From: Fibrobacter succinogenes
GTDB taxonomy: Bacteria; Fibrobacterota; Fibrobacteria; Fibrobacterales; Fibrobacteraceae
Assembly (NCBI GenBank): GCA_902768715.1
Contig: CACXMH010000016.1
Coordinates: 1-39,855, forward strand
Reading direction: 5' to 3'
DNA length: 39,855 nt
Shown here: positions 6,920 to 14,456 of the stretch, one piece after another
Numbering within the stretch: the stretch's first letter is position 1
How the letters are laid out: every line of letters starts with the position of its first letter
Position numbers and translations under genes: made by a program
The notes under the pieces: generated by a model
The model's input: only the letters and a program-made list of their open reading frames with translations
Told to the model about the DNA's origin: nothing
The model's database searches: none

Positions 6920-6945
6920 GATACAATTCCTGAGCGGGATTTTTT
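6910..6945 (+). terminator. Attenuator terminator upstream of mccB
   Basis: Perfect 11-bp stem ATCCCGCTCAG (6910-6920) / CTGAGCGGGAT (6930-6940), 9-nt loop, followed directly by T (6940-6945). It lies between the promoter at 6740 and mccB at 7002, so it can only act as a conditional terminator for that operon. Confidence 0.88.
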
Positions 6946-7001
6946 ATTCAAACTTTCATCAATGCGCGGCGCGGCAACACAAGCGCCAAAGGATTTAAAA
7001 A

Positions 7002-8183
7002 ATGTCAACTTCAAAGTATATCGAAACAAAACTCATTCACGGCGGCATCGATGGCGATAGCGTAACAGGTGCTGTCAACGTGCCCATCTACCAGACTTCT
7101 ACCTACAAGCAGGCGGGCCTCGGCGAAAATACCGGCTGGGAATATTCCCGCACGGGTAACCCCACACGTGCAGCGCTTGAAGCGCTGATTGCCGATTTGG
7201 AAGGCGGTGTCGCAGGCTTTGCTTTTGGCAGCGGTATGGCGGCAACTTCTACGGTGCTTTCGCTTTTTAAGCAGGGTGACCGCATCATCATCTCCAGCAA
7301 TGTATATGGCGGAACCTTCCGCGTTTTGGACAAGGTTTTCAAGAACCTCGGCATTACCTATTCTATCGAAGATACCACCGACTTGGCAGCACTTGATACC
7401 AAGGTGACGCCCGATGTGAAGGCCTTCTTTATCGAAAGCCCGGCAAACCCGCTCCTGACCGTGACGGACTTGGCAGGGGTGGCCGCGATTGCGAAGAAGC
7501 ACGGAATTTTGACCATTGTCGATAATACCTTCATGACGCCTTATTTGCAACGCCCGCTGGAACTCGGTGCCGACATCGTGGTGCATTCTGCGACCAAGTA
7601 CTTGGGCGGCCATAGCGATGTGGTGGCAGGCCTTGCGGTAACGAACAATAAGGAAATCGCGGAAAAACTCGCATTCAATCAGAATGCCGTGGGTGCCGTG
7701 CTCGGCCCCTTCGATTCCTTCCTCCTGATTCGCGGCATCAAGACGCTTGGCGTGCGCCTCGATCGACATACCGAAAATGCGGAACGCATTGCCCGCTACC
7801 TGGAACAGCACGAAGCCGTAAAGCATGTGTATTATCCGGGCCTCCCGAACGCTCAGGGTTACGAAATAAACAAGAAGCAGGCCAAGAACGGCGGCGCCAT
7901 GATTTCGTTTGAACTCTACGAAAAGTATGACATCAAAAAATTCTTCAAGGCCCTCAAGCTGATTTCGCTTGCCGAAAGTTTGGGCGGCGTCGAAAGCCTC
8001 GTATGCCATCCGGCTACGATGACCCACGCTTCCATTCCGAAGGAAATCCGCGAGAAGGTGGGCATTACCGACGGGCTGATTCGTCTGTCTGTAGGCATCG
8101 AGAAAGTGGATGACATCATTGTGGACCTGGTCGCGGCAATCAATGCGGCGGCCGCACCGTCCGATTCGGCGGAAGGAGTGTAA
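7002..8183 (+). CDS. mccB: Cystathionine gamma-lyase (MccB-like), PLP-dependent
   Basis: 393 residues. Cys/Met-metabolism PLP enzyme: PLP lysine K199 in HSATKYLGGHSD, D174 in IVDNTF, phosphate loop GSGMAAT at 76-82, YSRTGNPT at 48-55. The family includes cystathionine gamma-synthase, gamma-lyase and homocysteine gamma-lyase, which sequence alone separates poorly. I choose gamma-lyase because the next gene, 2 bp downstream, is an MccA-like beta-synthase. The pair would turn homocysteine into cysteine (reverse transsulfuration). The upstream Cys-codon attenuator supports cysteine as end product. SD AAAGGAT precedes the ATG. Residual alternative: gamma-synthase for methionine synthesis. Confidence 0.82.
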   Translation: MSTSKYIETKLIHGGIDGDSVTGAVNVPIYQTSTYKQAGLGENTGWEYSRTGNPTRAALEALIADLEGGVAGFAFGSGMAATSTVLSLFKQGDRIIISSNVYGGTFRVLDKVFKNLGITYSIEDTTDLAALDTKVTPDVKAFFIESPANPLLTVTDLAGVAAIAKKHGILTIVDNTFMTPYLQRPLELGADIVVHSATKYLGGHSDVVAGLAVTNNKEIAEKLAFNQNAVGAVLGPFDSFLLIRGIKTLGVRLDRHTENAERIARYLEQHEAVKHVYYPGLPNAQGYEINKKQAKNGGAMISFELYEKYDIKKFFKALKLISLAESLGGVESLVCHPATMTHASIPKEIREKVGITDGLIRLSVGIEKVDDIIVDLVAAINAAAAPSDSAEGV

Positions 8184-8185
8184 CC

Positions 8186-9097
8186 ATGCATTACTACGAA
8201 TCAATGCAATCTTTAATCGGGAAAACTCCGCTTGTAAAACTTTCGCACGTGGGGCTCCCCGAAGGCGTAAACCTGTTTGTGAAACTGGAACTTTGGAACC
8301 CTTCGGGTAGCGTGAAAGACCGCACAGGCCTTTACATGGTGAACGATGCTCTCGCAAAAGGAACGCTCAAACCGGGCGGAACTATTGTGGAAGCGACCGC
8401 AGGCAACACAGGCCTTGGTATCGCCTTCGCCGCCCTCAACCGCGGCATCCGCGTGATATTCGTAGTGCCCACCAAGTTCTCCCAAGAAAAGCAGACGCTC
8501 CTGCGCGCCCTCGGCGCAGAACTCATCAACACCCCGCGTGAAGAGGGAATGCTCGGCGCCGAAAAGAAGGCCGAAGAACTTTTGAAACAGATTCCCGATT
8601 CTGTTTCGCTTCGGCAATTCCATAACATGGCCAACCCCCTCGCCCATTACGAAACCACCGGCCCCGAAATCTACGAAGATTTGGACGGAAACGTGGACTA
8701 CGTGGTGGCAGGCGCAGGCAGCGGCGGCACGTATTCGGGAATCCTCAAGTACCTCAAGGAAAAGAACCCGAACATCAAGGGCGTGCTTGCAGACCCCATC
8801 GGCTCTACCATGGGCGGGGGCGTTCACGGCGACTACAACATCGAAGGAATCGGTAACGATTTTATAGCCGACACTATGGACATGTCGCTGGTAGATCAGG
8901 TTATCAAAATCAACGATGATGACGCCTTTGGCGGCGCTCGCGAACTCGCCAAGAAAGAGGGAATCTTCGCAGGCTCTTCGTCGGGCGCAGCATTCACCGC
9001 AGCCAAGAAACTCATCGTCTCGGGCGCCCGCGGAAATATCGTCTTTGTGGCCCCTGACCGTGGCGACCGTTACTTTAGCAAGGGATTGTATCTCTAA
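8186..9097 (+). CDS. mccA: O-acetylserine-dependent cystathionine beta-synthase / cysteine synthase family (MccA-like)
   Basis: 303 residues, fold type II PLP enzyme. The PLP lysine is K44 in NPSGSVKDR; the substrate loop EATAGNTG is at 69-76; the phosphate loop GAGSGGT lies near 176-182; S264-265 in AGSSSGAAF closes the cofactor site. The N-terminal LIGKTP...LP.GV.LF.KLE..NP.GSVKDR pattern is that of Bacillus MccA, which makes cystathionine from O-acetylserine and homocysteine, more than of CysK. Its ribosome site GGAG lies in the last codons of mccB, so the genes are coupled. A plain cysteine synthase using sulfide is the alternative. Confidence 0.83.
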   Translation: MHYYESMQSLIGKTPLVKLSHVGLPEGVNLFVKLELWNPSGSVKDRTGLYMVNDALAKGTLKPGGTIVEATAGNTGLGIAFAALNRGIRVIFVVPTKFSQEKQTLLRALGAELINTPREEGMLGAEKKAEELLKQIPDSVSLRQFHNMANPLAHYETTGPEIYEDLDGNVDYVVAGAGSGGTYSGILKYLKEKNPNIKGVLADPIGSTMGGGVHGDYNIEGIGNDFIADTMDMSLVDQVIKINDDDAFGGARELAKKEGIFAGSSSGAAFTAAKKLIVSGARGNIVFVAPDRGDRYFSKGLYL

Positions 9098-9133
9098 AAT
9101 TAATTTATTTGTATCTTATAATACTTTTTCTAA

Positions 9134-9161
9134 AACTTCATCGCTTTGGTGGAGTTTTTTT
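9134..9161 (+). terminator. Rho-independent terminator after mccA
   Basis: 8-bp stem AACTTCAT (9134-9141) / GTGGAGTT (9149-9156) including two G-U pairs, followed by seven T (9155-9161). Confidence 0.7.
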
Positions 9162-9222
9162 AATATTCTTGTTATAGTTTTAGTCTATCACCGCCCATAG
9201 TTAAATAGTATGCATTTATGCC

Positions 9223-9251
9223 TTGACGAAGGGAATTTCTTATTCTATTTT
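9223..9251 (+). promoter_or_regulatory. Promoter of second metY
   Basis: TTGACG (9223-9228), 17 bp, TATTTT (9246-9251). Predicted start near 9258, giving a leader of about 240 nt. This promoter and the leader fill the 399-bp gap between mccA and metY. Confidence 0.6.
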
Positions 9252-9257
9252 ATTTCC

Positions 9258-9496
9258 TACAAGATTGATAGGGATAACAAAATGGTTTGTGAACCCTAAG
9301 CATTCGAAGGAGCGCCTATGATAAGTGACTGTCGAATGCCGAGAGGCATTCTGAAAACGAACTAGCCGGAAGCCTTTTGTCCTTGAGGCTTTGCAGGTTA
9401 GAAAATCAAGCCCAAGGATATTTCAAAAAAAATTTAGCGAGCGAAGGGTCCTCATGGGACCCGGTTGCCCGCTGCAACCTAAAAGGAATTTTTACC
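9258..9496 (+). promoter_or_regulatory. Long structured 5' leader of metY (possible riboswitch or attenuator, class unknown)
   Basis: Several strong helices: GCATTCGA/TCGAATGC (9300-9307, 9332-9339), which competes with GAATGCC/GGCATTC closed by GAGA (9334-9340, 9345-9351); TCCTTG-A-GGCTT/AAGCC-CAAGGA (9380-9391, 9408-9418), which competes with AAGCCT/AGGCTT (9370-9375, 9386-9391); GGGTCC/GGACCC (9446-9451, 9457-9462), directly stacked on GGTTGC/GCAACC (9463-9468, 9474-9479), which ends just before the metY ribosome site AAAAGGA. I see no intrinsic terminator, so control of translation is more likely. It does not match the SAM-I, SAM-II, SAH, cobalamin or T-box signatures I know. Confidence 0.55.
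9318..9365 (+). CDS. Candidate leader peptide in the metY 5' region
   Basis: A 15-codon frame M-I-S-D-C-R-M-P-R-G-I-L-K-T-N with a perfect AAGGAG ribosome site five bases before the ATG. The SD sits in the loop of the helix 9300-9339, and the frame runs through both competing helices. It contains one Cys and two Met codons, too few for a clear stalling signal. It could couple translation to the helix switch or be chance. Confidence 0.35.
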   Translation: MISDCRMPRGILKTN

Positions 9497-10783
9497 ATGA
9501 CAACACAGAACAAGCTCCATTTTGAAACTCTTCAGCTCCATGTTGGCCAGGAACAGGCAGACCCCGCAACCGATTCTCGCGCCGTTCCTATTTACCAGAC
9601 CACCTCTTACGTGTTCCACAGCGCTCAGCACGCTTCTGACCGTTTCCACCTGAAGGACGCCGGCAACATCTACGGCCGACTCACCAACACCACGCAGGAT
9701 GTTTTCGAGAAGCGCATCGCCGCTCTCGAAGGCGGTATCGCAGGCCTCGCCGTTGCATCTGGCGCAGCAGCCCTTACCTACGCCATTACGGCTCTCGCCC
9801 GCAAGGGTGACCACGTTGTGGCTCAGCGTACGATTTACGGCGGTACCTACAACCTCCTGGAACATACGCTCCGCCCGTTCGGCATCGATACCACGTTCGT
9901 GAATACCCGCGACCTCAAGGAAGTCGAAGCCGCCATCAAGGAAAATACGAAGCTCGTGCTCATCGAGACGCTCGGCAACCCGCATTCCGACATCCCGGAC
10001 ATCGAGGCCATCTCCGAGATTGCCCACAAGCACAAGATTCCGGTCGTGATCGACAATACCTTCGGTACGCCGTATCTGATCCGCCCCATTGAACACGGTG
10101 CCGACATCGTCGTTCACTCCGCAACGAAGTTCATCGGCGGTCATGGCACTACCCTCGGTGGCGTGATTGTTGACGGAGGCAAGTTCGACTGGGCTGCAAG
10201 CGGCAAGTTCCCGCAATTCACCGAAACCAACCCGAGCTACGGCGTGCCCTTCACTGCCGCTGCTGGCGCCGCTGCCTATATCGTCTATATCCGCGCAATC
10301 CTCCTGCGTGACGAAGGTGCTGCAATTTCCCCGTTCAACGCTTTCCTCCTGCTCCAGGGCACCGAAACTCTTTCGCTCCGCCTTGACCGTCATGTGGAAA
10401 ACACCAAGAAGGTTCTGGAATTCCTCGCCAAGCACCCGAAGGTTGCAAAGGTCAACCACCCGAGCTTCAAGGATCATCCGGACCACAAGCTTTACGAACG
10501 TTACTTCCCCAACGGCGGTGGTTCCATCTTCACCTTCGATGTGAAGGGTGGCCAGGCCGAGGCCTTCAAGTTCATCGACAGTCTCAAAATCTTCAGCCTG
10601 CTCGCTAATGTTGCCGACGTGAAGAGCCTCGTTGTTCACCCTTACACCACGACCCACTCGGAACTCTCTCCGAAGGAACTTGCCGAAGCGGGAATCTCTC
10701 CTGCAACGGTCCGCCTCTCCATCGGTACGGAACACTACGAGGATATCATCAACGACCTCGACCAGGCGCTGAACGCAATCTAA
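9497..10783 (+). CDS. metY: O-acetylhomoserine sulfhydrylase (MetY), second copy
   Basis: 428 residues, the usual length of canonical MetY/Met17. PLP lysine K211 in HSATKFIGGHGTTLGG, D186 in VVIDNTFGTPYL, ASGAAALTYA at 87-96, YGRLTNTT at 59-66. The long loop after the PLP lysine (VDGGKFDW..GKFPQFTE) is typical of sulfhydrylases that use free sulfide. It makes homocysteine from O-acetylhomoserine. ATG 9497 follows AAAAGGA; the frame is open upstream to a TTG at 9377, but that part is the structured leader. Transcribed alone from its own promoter with a terminator after it. With the first metY, the organism has two homocysteine-forming enzymes within 8 kb. Confidence 0.9.
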   Translation: MTTQNKLHFETLQLHVGQEQADPATDSRAVPIYQTTSYVFHSAQHASDRFHLKDAGNIYGRLTNTTQDVFEKRIAALEGGIAGLAVASGAAALTYAITALARKGDHVVAQRTIYGGTYNLLEHTLRPFGIDTTFVNTRDLKEVEAAIKENTKLVLIETLGNPHSDIPDIEAISEIAHKHKIPVVIDNTFGTPYLIRPIEHGADIVVHSATKFIGGHGTTLGGVIVDGGKFDWAASGKFPQFTETNPSYGVPFTAAAGAAAYIVYIRAILLRDEGAAISPFNAFLLLQGTETLSLRLDRHVENTKKVLEFLAKHPKVAKVNHPSFKDHPDHKLYERYFPNGGGSIFTFDVKGGQAEAFKFIDSLKIFSLLANVADVKSLVVHPYTTTHSELSPKELAEAGISPATVRLSIGTEHYEDIINDLDQALNAI

Positions 10784-10805
10784 AAGAATTCCTATCACGT
10801 TAAGT

Positions 10806-10864
10806 ATCCAGCTCCGAGCGCGTTTTCACCATTAGGAAACGTTCGTCGGGCTGGATTCTTTTTT
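10806..10864 (+). terminator. Rho-independent terminator after metY
   Basis: Stem ATCCAGC.. (from 10806) pairs with ..GCTGGAT (10850-10856), extended by further imperfect pairs, then TCTTTTTT (10857-10864). Confidence 0.8.
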
Positions 10865-10876
10865 ATGACAGCTCTT

Positions 10877-10915
10877 CTATATGCAACGCTATATGAAACA
10901 AAGCGTTTCATATAG
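10877..10915. promoter_or_regulatory. Three-half-site palindromic operator candidate
   Basis: CTATATGCAAC (10877-10887), CTATATGAAAC (10889-10899) and the exact inverted copy GTTTCATATAG (10905-10915). The last two form a perfect 11-bp-arm palindrome with a 5-bp spacer. Located 74-112 bp upstream of the -35 box of the next gene, a DNA-binding protein. Confidence 0.6.
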
Positions 10916-10988
10916 ACGATATTTTTAGAAAAAACTGTAAAAATTTAATATTTTTTGCTAAAACAAGTACTTTTGTTGCATAGAAGTA

Positions 10989-11017
10989 TTGACTTTCGGA
11001 AAAATCGGTTGTATATT
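10989..11017 (+). promoter_or_regulatory. Promoter giving a leaderless transcript for the TIGR02147 gene
   Basis: TTGACT (10989-10994), 17 bp, TATATT (11012-11017). The ATG at 11026 begins eight bases after the -10 box, so transcription should start at or within two bases of the start codon. No Shine-Dalgarno is present. Confidence 0.72.
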
Positions 11018-11025
11018 TATAACCG

Positions 11026-11862
11026 ATGAAGCCCATAGTCGAATATTCCGATTTCCGCCAGTACATGCTGGACTACTACGAGGAGCGTAAGCGCCGTTCC
11101 GTTTTTTCGTGGCGCGAGTTCTCCAAGATAGCGGGGTTCACCTCGTCTTCTTACATGAAGGTAGTCTGCGACGGCAAGAGCAAGCTCTCCCGTATCGGCG
11201 TAGAACGCACGGGGGCCGCCATGGGCCTCGTGGGTTTCGAGATGGAATATTTCCGCGCCATGGTGGAATTCGGCCAGGCCGCCACCGAAGAAAAAAAGAA
11301 GGTCGCCTACGAAAACATGCTCGCCATCGCCAAGGTCCACAAGGTCCGCGTGCTAGAAGGCGACCTGTTCGAGTTTTACGATTCCTGGCAGAACCCCGTT
11401 GTACGTGAACTTGCCCCGCTGATGCCGGGCGCTACTCCGGGCGAAATCGCCAAGAAATGCTACCCCGAAATTTCGGCGGCAGAAGTCCAGCAGAGCCTGA
11501 ACTTCCTCACGAAGGCGGGTCTCCTGAAGAAGGCAGGGGACAGCGCTTTCGTGCAGGCAGAAACATCCATCACCGGGACGCCGGACGCCACGCGGCTTGC
11601 ACTCAGGGGAATGCACCGCCAGATGTCCAAGCTTGCCACCCCGGCGCTGGACCTGCCTGTTGAGCAGCGTAACTTTAGCGGAGTGACCATGGGAGTGTCC
11701 CGCGAAAGTTACGAACGCATCGTGAAGGTGCTGGACGAATGCCGCCGCCAAATTATCGCCATCGCCGCAGACGACAAGGATATCGACCAGGTGTACCGCC
11801 TGAACCTCCAACTCTTCCCCTTGACCAAAAACGTGAAGGAGGGCGAAAATGAAATTGCTTAA
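11026..11862 (+). CDS. TIGR02147-family protein, probable transcription regulator
   Basis: 278 residues, cytoplasmic, no signal peptide. The N-terminal pattern (YSDFRQYMLDYYEERKR, then FSWREFSKIAGFTSSSYMK at about 25-43, then a D-G-K-S-x-L-S turn) matches the paralogous family TIGR02147 abundant in Fibrobacter succinogenes. The segment 25-55 reads as a helix-turn-helix. The C-terminal two thirds resemble the DUF4423 region (YESWQNPV-like YDSWQNPVVREL near 119-130). Its last 14 bp overlap the start of a lipoprotein gene, so the two are coupled. Inferred role: regulator of the downstream lipoprotein genes and perhaps itself through the operator at 10877-10915. The cognate signal is unknown. Confidence 0.8.
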   Translation: MKPIVEYSDFRQYMLDYYEERKRRSVFSWREFSKIAGFTSSSYMKVVCDGKSKLSRIGVERTGAAMGLVGFEMEYFRAMVEFGQAATEEKKKVAYENMLAIAKVHKVRVLEGDLFEFYDSWQNPVVRELAPLMPGATPGEIAKKCYPEISAAEVQQSLNFLTKAGLLKKAGDSAFVQAETSITGTPDATRLALRGMHRQMSKLATPALDLPVEQRNFSGVTMGVSRESYERIVKVLDECRRQIIAIAADDKDIDQVYRLNLQLFPLTKNVKEGENEIA

Positions 11863-12703
11863 TTTTTCTATGACCTTTTCCTTCGCAATCACACTTGCGG
11901 TTTTCTTGAGTACAGGCTGTTCCGACTCCACAAGCAACTTTGCGGGAACCGCCGAAGAGACTAACGAAATGGCCGAAGGTCAAGACACGTCCTCGTCCAG
12001 TTCCGAAAGCGTTTCCTCCTGTTCCGAAACTCCTACCGATGTGGGCAAGTCTTCCAGTTCTGTAGCGGAGACTTCCAGTACGCAGAATTCCAGCAGTTCC
12101 CAGGAACCCACCAGTTCTTACGGAGAAAACGATTCCAGGCCCGGGCAGAGTGCATCCACTCCCGTTTCGGGCAGAGACCCCAACAGCTTTATCGCCCAAT
12201 ACGGAATCCCGGACCTCCATTACGACAATTCCGTCTTGAGCGCGACGGTTATCCGGAACACGGTTGATACGTCCCCAAGCACCACCGATCCCGACGATAG
12301 CAACGTTCTCTCTAACTGCAACAAGCCCGGAATCTGCAAGATTCCCGACGAAACGGTACAAAGCATAAAGTCGATTCAAGACAAGATTGAAAAACTCAAA
12401 GCCGCCGGGACCTGCAGCGCAAGCGGTGCCGAAGATTACGGTGCCTATGTGCTGGTGGTTGCAGGAGACGGGAGGCCAAACGTCTTGACTGCGGTCAGTG
12501 CAAACTCCATGACGGTTACCGTCGTCGAGATGGATGGTTGCAACTACTCGACAGAAGAAAAACTCTATGCATTCCTGTTCGTTTACTGTAGCAACGTAAA
12601 CCTCGATGCCGAAATCGTCAAGGAAAACCTTACCATAGAAAAACCGTCAGGCAAATGCATTGATCTAGACTTTAGTACGGGATGGGTGAATAGGCAGTAC
12701 TAA
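11849..12703 (+). CDS. Secreted Ser-rich lipoprotein
   Basis: 284 residues. Signal peptide II with hydrophobic stretch and lipobox L-S-T-G-C (Cys at about 25). A low-complexity Ser/Thr/Glu linker follows (about 27-95, runs such as SSSSES and SSSSQE), then a globular domain of about 190 residues with six or so cysteines (SNCNKPGICKIP; CNYSTEEK; VYCSNVN). I do not recognise the globular domain. Ser-rich linkers after the lipid anchor are typical of Fibrobacter surface proteins. Translation is coupled to the regulator gene (14-bp overlap, SD GGAGGG inside it), and it is followed 14 bp later by the next lipoprotein gene. Confidence 0.75.
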   Translation: MKLLNFSMTFSFAITLAVFLSTGCSDSTSNFAGTAEETNEMAEGQDTSSSSSESVSSCSETPTDVGKSSSSVAETSSTQNSSSSQEPTSSYGENDSRPGQSASTPVSGRDPNSFIAQYGIPDLHYDNSVLSATVIRNTVDTSPSTTDPDDSNVLSNCNKPGICKIPDETVQSIKSIQDKIEKLKAAGTCSASGAEDYGAYVLVVAGDGRPNVLTAVSANSMTVTVVEMDGCNYSTEEKLYAFLFVYCSNVNLDAEIVKENLTIEKPSGKCIDLDFSTGWVNRQY

Positions 12704-12717
12704 AAAGGAGCAACAGA

Positions 12718-13644
12718 ATGAAACAACAACTCGTAAAATTCGGCTGCGGGCTTGCCGCAGCAGCACTGGCCATCTCGCTCACCGCCTGCGACGACAGCAG
12801 CAGTGCCACCGAACCCACATCCGAAGAAATCTCTTCTGCCTCCGAAACAGAAGGTGGCAACAATCAAAACGGCAAGGGCAACCGGAACATCGAAAGTTCG
12901 GACGACGCAGAAAGTTCGGACGAGGCAGAAAGTTCCGCATCGACAAACAATTCCAGTTCGTCCATGGAGGTAACCTGTCAGGCGCTCACTCTGGAGTGCT
13001 ACTCTGCAGTACAACTCTGCAACAAGGGGTTGACAGAATATTGCGTCAACAGTTCCGCCTCAAACAACAGTAGCTCCAGTGCAGTAGAAACCTGCGACCA
13101 CATTACGGACAACGAATGCCTCATAACACAAGGATGTGCCCTTACCCCCTGCATGGACGGCACTAAGGCCCATGACTGCGCGACAAACAGCGACTATGTC
13201 TGTAAAGGCGGTACTTGGCAGGTCGCCGAAACCTGCACCCATCTTTCCGATGTGGAGGGAAGCAACAAATGGACAAGCACCGAGCCCGAATTCACCATCA
13301 CGAAAGATTGCAGTAACGGATTCTATTACATGAGTGTCGAAGAACGTTGGGTAAAAGTTGATGACTGCGACCCCAGCAAGGAAAGATGCGGCTTTGACAA
13401 TTATAAAATGTGCCGTGAAACTAGACTCAAGCAGTTCTGCAACGACAACTCCTGGGTGAACGAGCCCTGCGATCCCGAGGTGCACGGCTACGAAAGGACC
13501 CTATACACGTATGACGAACCGAACAATCCCCAAATCACATCCTTTAGTCAAATGCGCTATTTCTGTGAAAACGGGAAATGGATTTCGGAAAGTGAGGTTT
13601 ACAATTGTGATCCTATGAAGGATTGCGCTGGAATTGGTTACTAG
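12718..13644 (+). CDS. Secreted Cys-rich lipoprotein, paralog A
   Basis: 308 residues. Signal peptide II with lipobox L-T-A-C near residue 24, then D-D-S-S-S-A and an acidic Ser/Glu/Asn linker (about 30-80). The mature part has two Ser-linkers separated by a small Cys module (V-T-C-Q-A-L-T-L-E-C-Y-S-A), then about 200 residues with more than 20 cysteines, including repeated C-x4-13-C pairs around Trp/Gly segments (CKGGTWQ; CENGKWIS). The Cys content suggests a disulfide-bonded extracellular domain; no known catalytic motif. SD AAGGAG. Nearly the same N-terminal half occurs in the next gene, so the pair arose by tandem duplication. Confidence 0.75.
   Translation: MKQQLVKFGCGLAAAALAISLTACDDSSSATEPTSEEISSASETEGGNNQNGKGNRNIESSDDAESSDEAESSASTNNSSSSMEVTCQALTLECYSAVQLCNKGLTEYCVNSSASNNSSSSAVETCDHITDNECLITQGCALTPCMDGTKAHDCATNSDYVCKGGTWQVAETCTHLSDVEGSNKWTSTEPEFTITKDCSNGFYYMSVEERWVKVDDCDPSKERCGFDNYKMCRETRLKQFCNDNSWVNEPCDPEVHGYERTLYTYDEPNNPQITSFSQMRYFCENGKWISESEVYNCDPMKDCAGIGY
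12947..13095 (+). repeat. Intragenic duplicated segment, copy 1
   Basis: About 150 bp encoding S-S-S-S-M-x-V-T-C-Q-A-L-T-L-E-C-Y-S-A and the following Ser-linker. Diverged second copy at 13888-14037 in the next gene. Confidence 0.65.
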
Positions 13645-13664
13645 CAGAAAAAAGGGGAAACACC

Positions 13665-14447
13665 ATGAAAAAGAATTTCATCAAAATCGCTTGCGGGATT
13701 GCCGCGGCAACACTGGCCTTTACGCTTATGGCCTGCGACGACAGCAGCAGTGCTAGCGCCAACGGCCCGGACAACGAAGAAATTTCCTCTGAAAGCAACG
13801 GTGGCAATAGCTCTGACACTATCGAGAGTTCCGCCGAGGGCGAAGGTAGTTCCACATCAACAGACGAATCGTCGGCATCCCTAGACGACAATTCCAGTTC
13901 GTCTATGGCCGTAACCTGCCAGGCCCTCACTCTGGAGTGCTACTCCGCAGAACAACTCTGCCACAAAGGGGAAACACAATATTGCGCCGGCAGTTCCTCC
14001 TCCAACAACAGCAGTTCCAGCGGCGAAGAAATATGCCAGCACGTTTCCGATGTGGATGGTGGTACCTGCCAAGACAACGATGTGGTCTTGGACTGTGCCA
14101 CCGGCGTCAACGCCGTATGCAACAACAACAAGTGGATCCCTGCTATCATCGGAGACCCCTGCCAGACATCGGGTAAAGAAATAACCGTCAATGAAATAAA
14201 CCTTATCTGCACCGAAGACAAATACTGGAACTACAAGAGCACCATCGACAAATGCCCTCCCGGGAGCAGCTGCCAGCGTCCCAACTATAGCTGCGGAACA
14301 CACCCCATCAACGGTTTCAGCTGCAGCAGCGATAACGGGAAGGTTCAAACCCTCTTTGTGAGCACCTGGAGCGCAAGCGATTGCATGTACCAATGCTCCA
14401 GTGGAAAATACCACGTTGTCATGCCTCCTGTCCCAACAGGAAACTAA
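13665..14447 (+). CDS. Secreted Cys-rich lipoprotein, paralog B
   Basis: 260 residues. Signal peptide II with lipobox L-M-A-C near residue 24, followed by D-D-S-S-S-A-S, then Ser/Glu linker, the shared Cys module (VTCQALTLECYSAEQLC), a second Ser-linker, and a C-terminal Cys-rich part (CPPGSSCQRPNYSC; CSSDNGK; CMYQCSSGKYH) that differs from paralog A. ATG 13665 follows AGGGGAAA; the frame is open 14 codons upstream into the end of paralog A, without a ribosome site. Last gene of the regulator-lipoprotein unit. Only 9 bp separate its stop from the stop of the convergent mutase gene. Confidence 0.75.
   Translation: MKKNFIKIACGIAAATLAFTLMACDDSSSASANGPDNEEISSESNGGNSSDTIESSAEGEGSSTSTDESSASLDDNSSSSMAVTCQALTLECYSAEQLCHKGETQYCAGSSSSNNSSSSGEEICQHVSDVDGGTCQDNDVVLDCATGVNAVCNNNKWIPAIIGDPCQTSGKEITVNEINLICTEDKYWNYKSTIDKCPPGSSCQRPNYSCGTHPINGFSCSSDNGKVQTLFVSTWSASDCMYQCSSGKYHVVMPPVPTGN
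13888..14037 (+). repeat. Intragenic duplicated segment, copy 2
   Basis: Counterpart of 12947-13095: same order of Ser run, Cys module and Ser-linker, with scattered third-position changes and a few amino-acid changes. Confidence 0.65.
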
Positions 14448-14456
14448 CCTTCCAAA

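Noticed and set aside
7011-8357. 448-codon minus-strand frame opposite mccB
   Set aside because: No domain; it mirrors the PLP enzyme codon by codon and crosses the mccB-mccA junction.
9282-9299. Five-codon frame M-V-C-E-P in the metY leader
   Set aside because: One Cys codon and a weak SD; too little to call a regulatory peptide.
9440-9490. SAM-I riboswitch or T-box core at ATGGGACCCGGTTGCC
   Set aside because: Only ACCCGG and a weak TGG-N-ACC resemblance; the upstream SAM-I helices, the T-box stem I and a terminator are missing.
9377-9496. 40-codon upstream extension of the second MetY
   Set aside because: Starts at TTG without SD and covers the structured leader; ATG 9497 has AAAAGGA and matches the family N terminus.
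10866-10916. 16-codon frame M-T-A-L-L-Y-A-T... between metY and the regulator
   Set aside because: Follows a terminator T-tract directly, has no SD or promoter, and coincides with the operator repeats.
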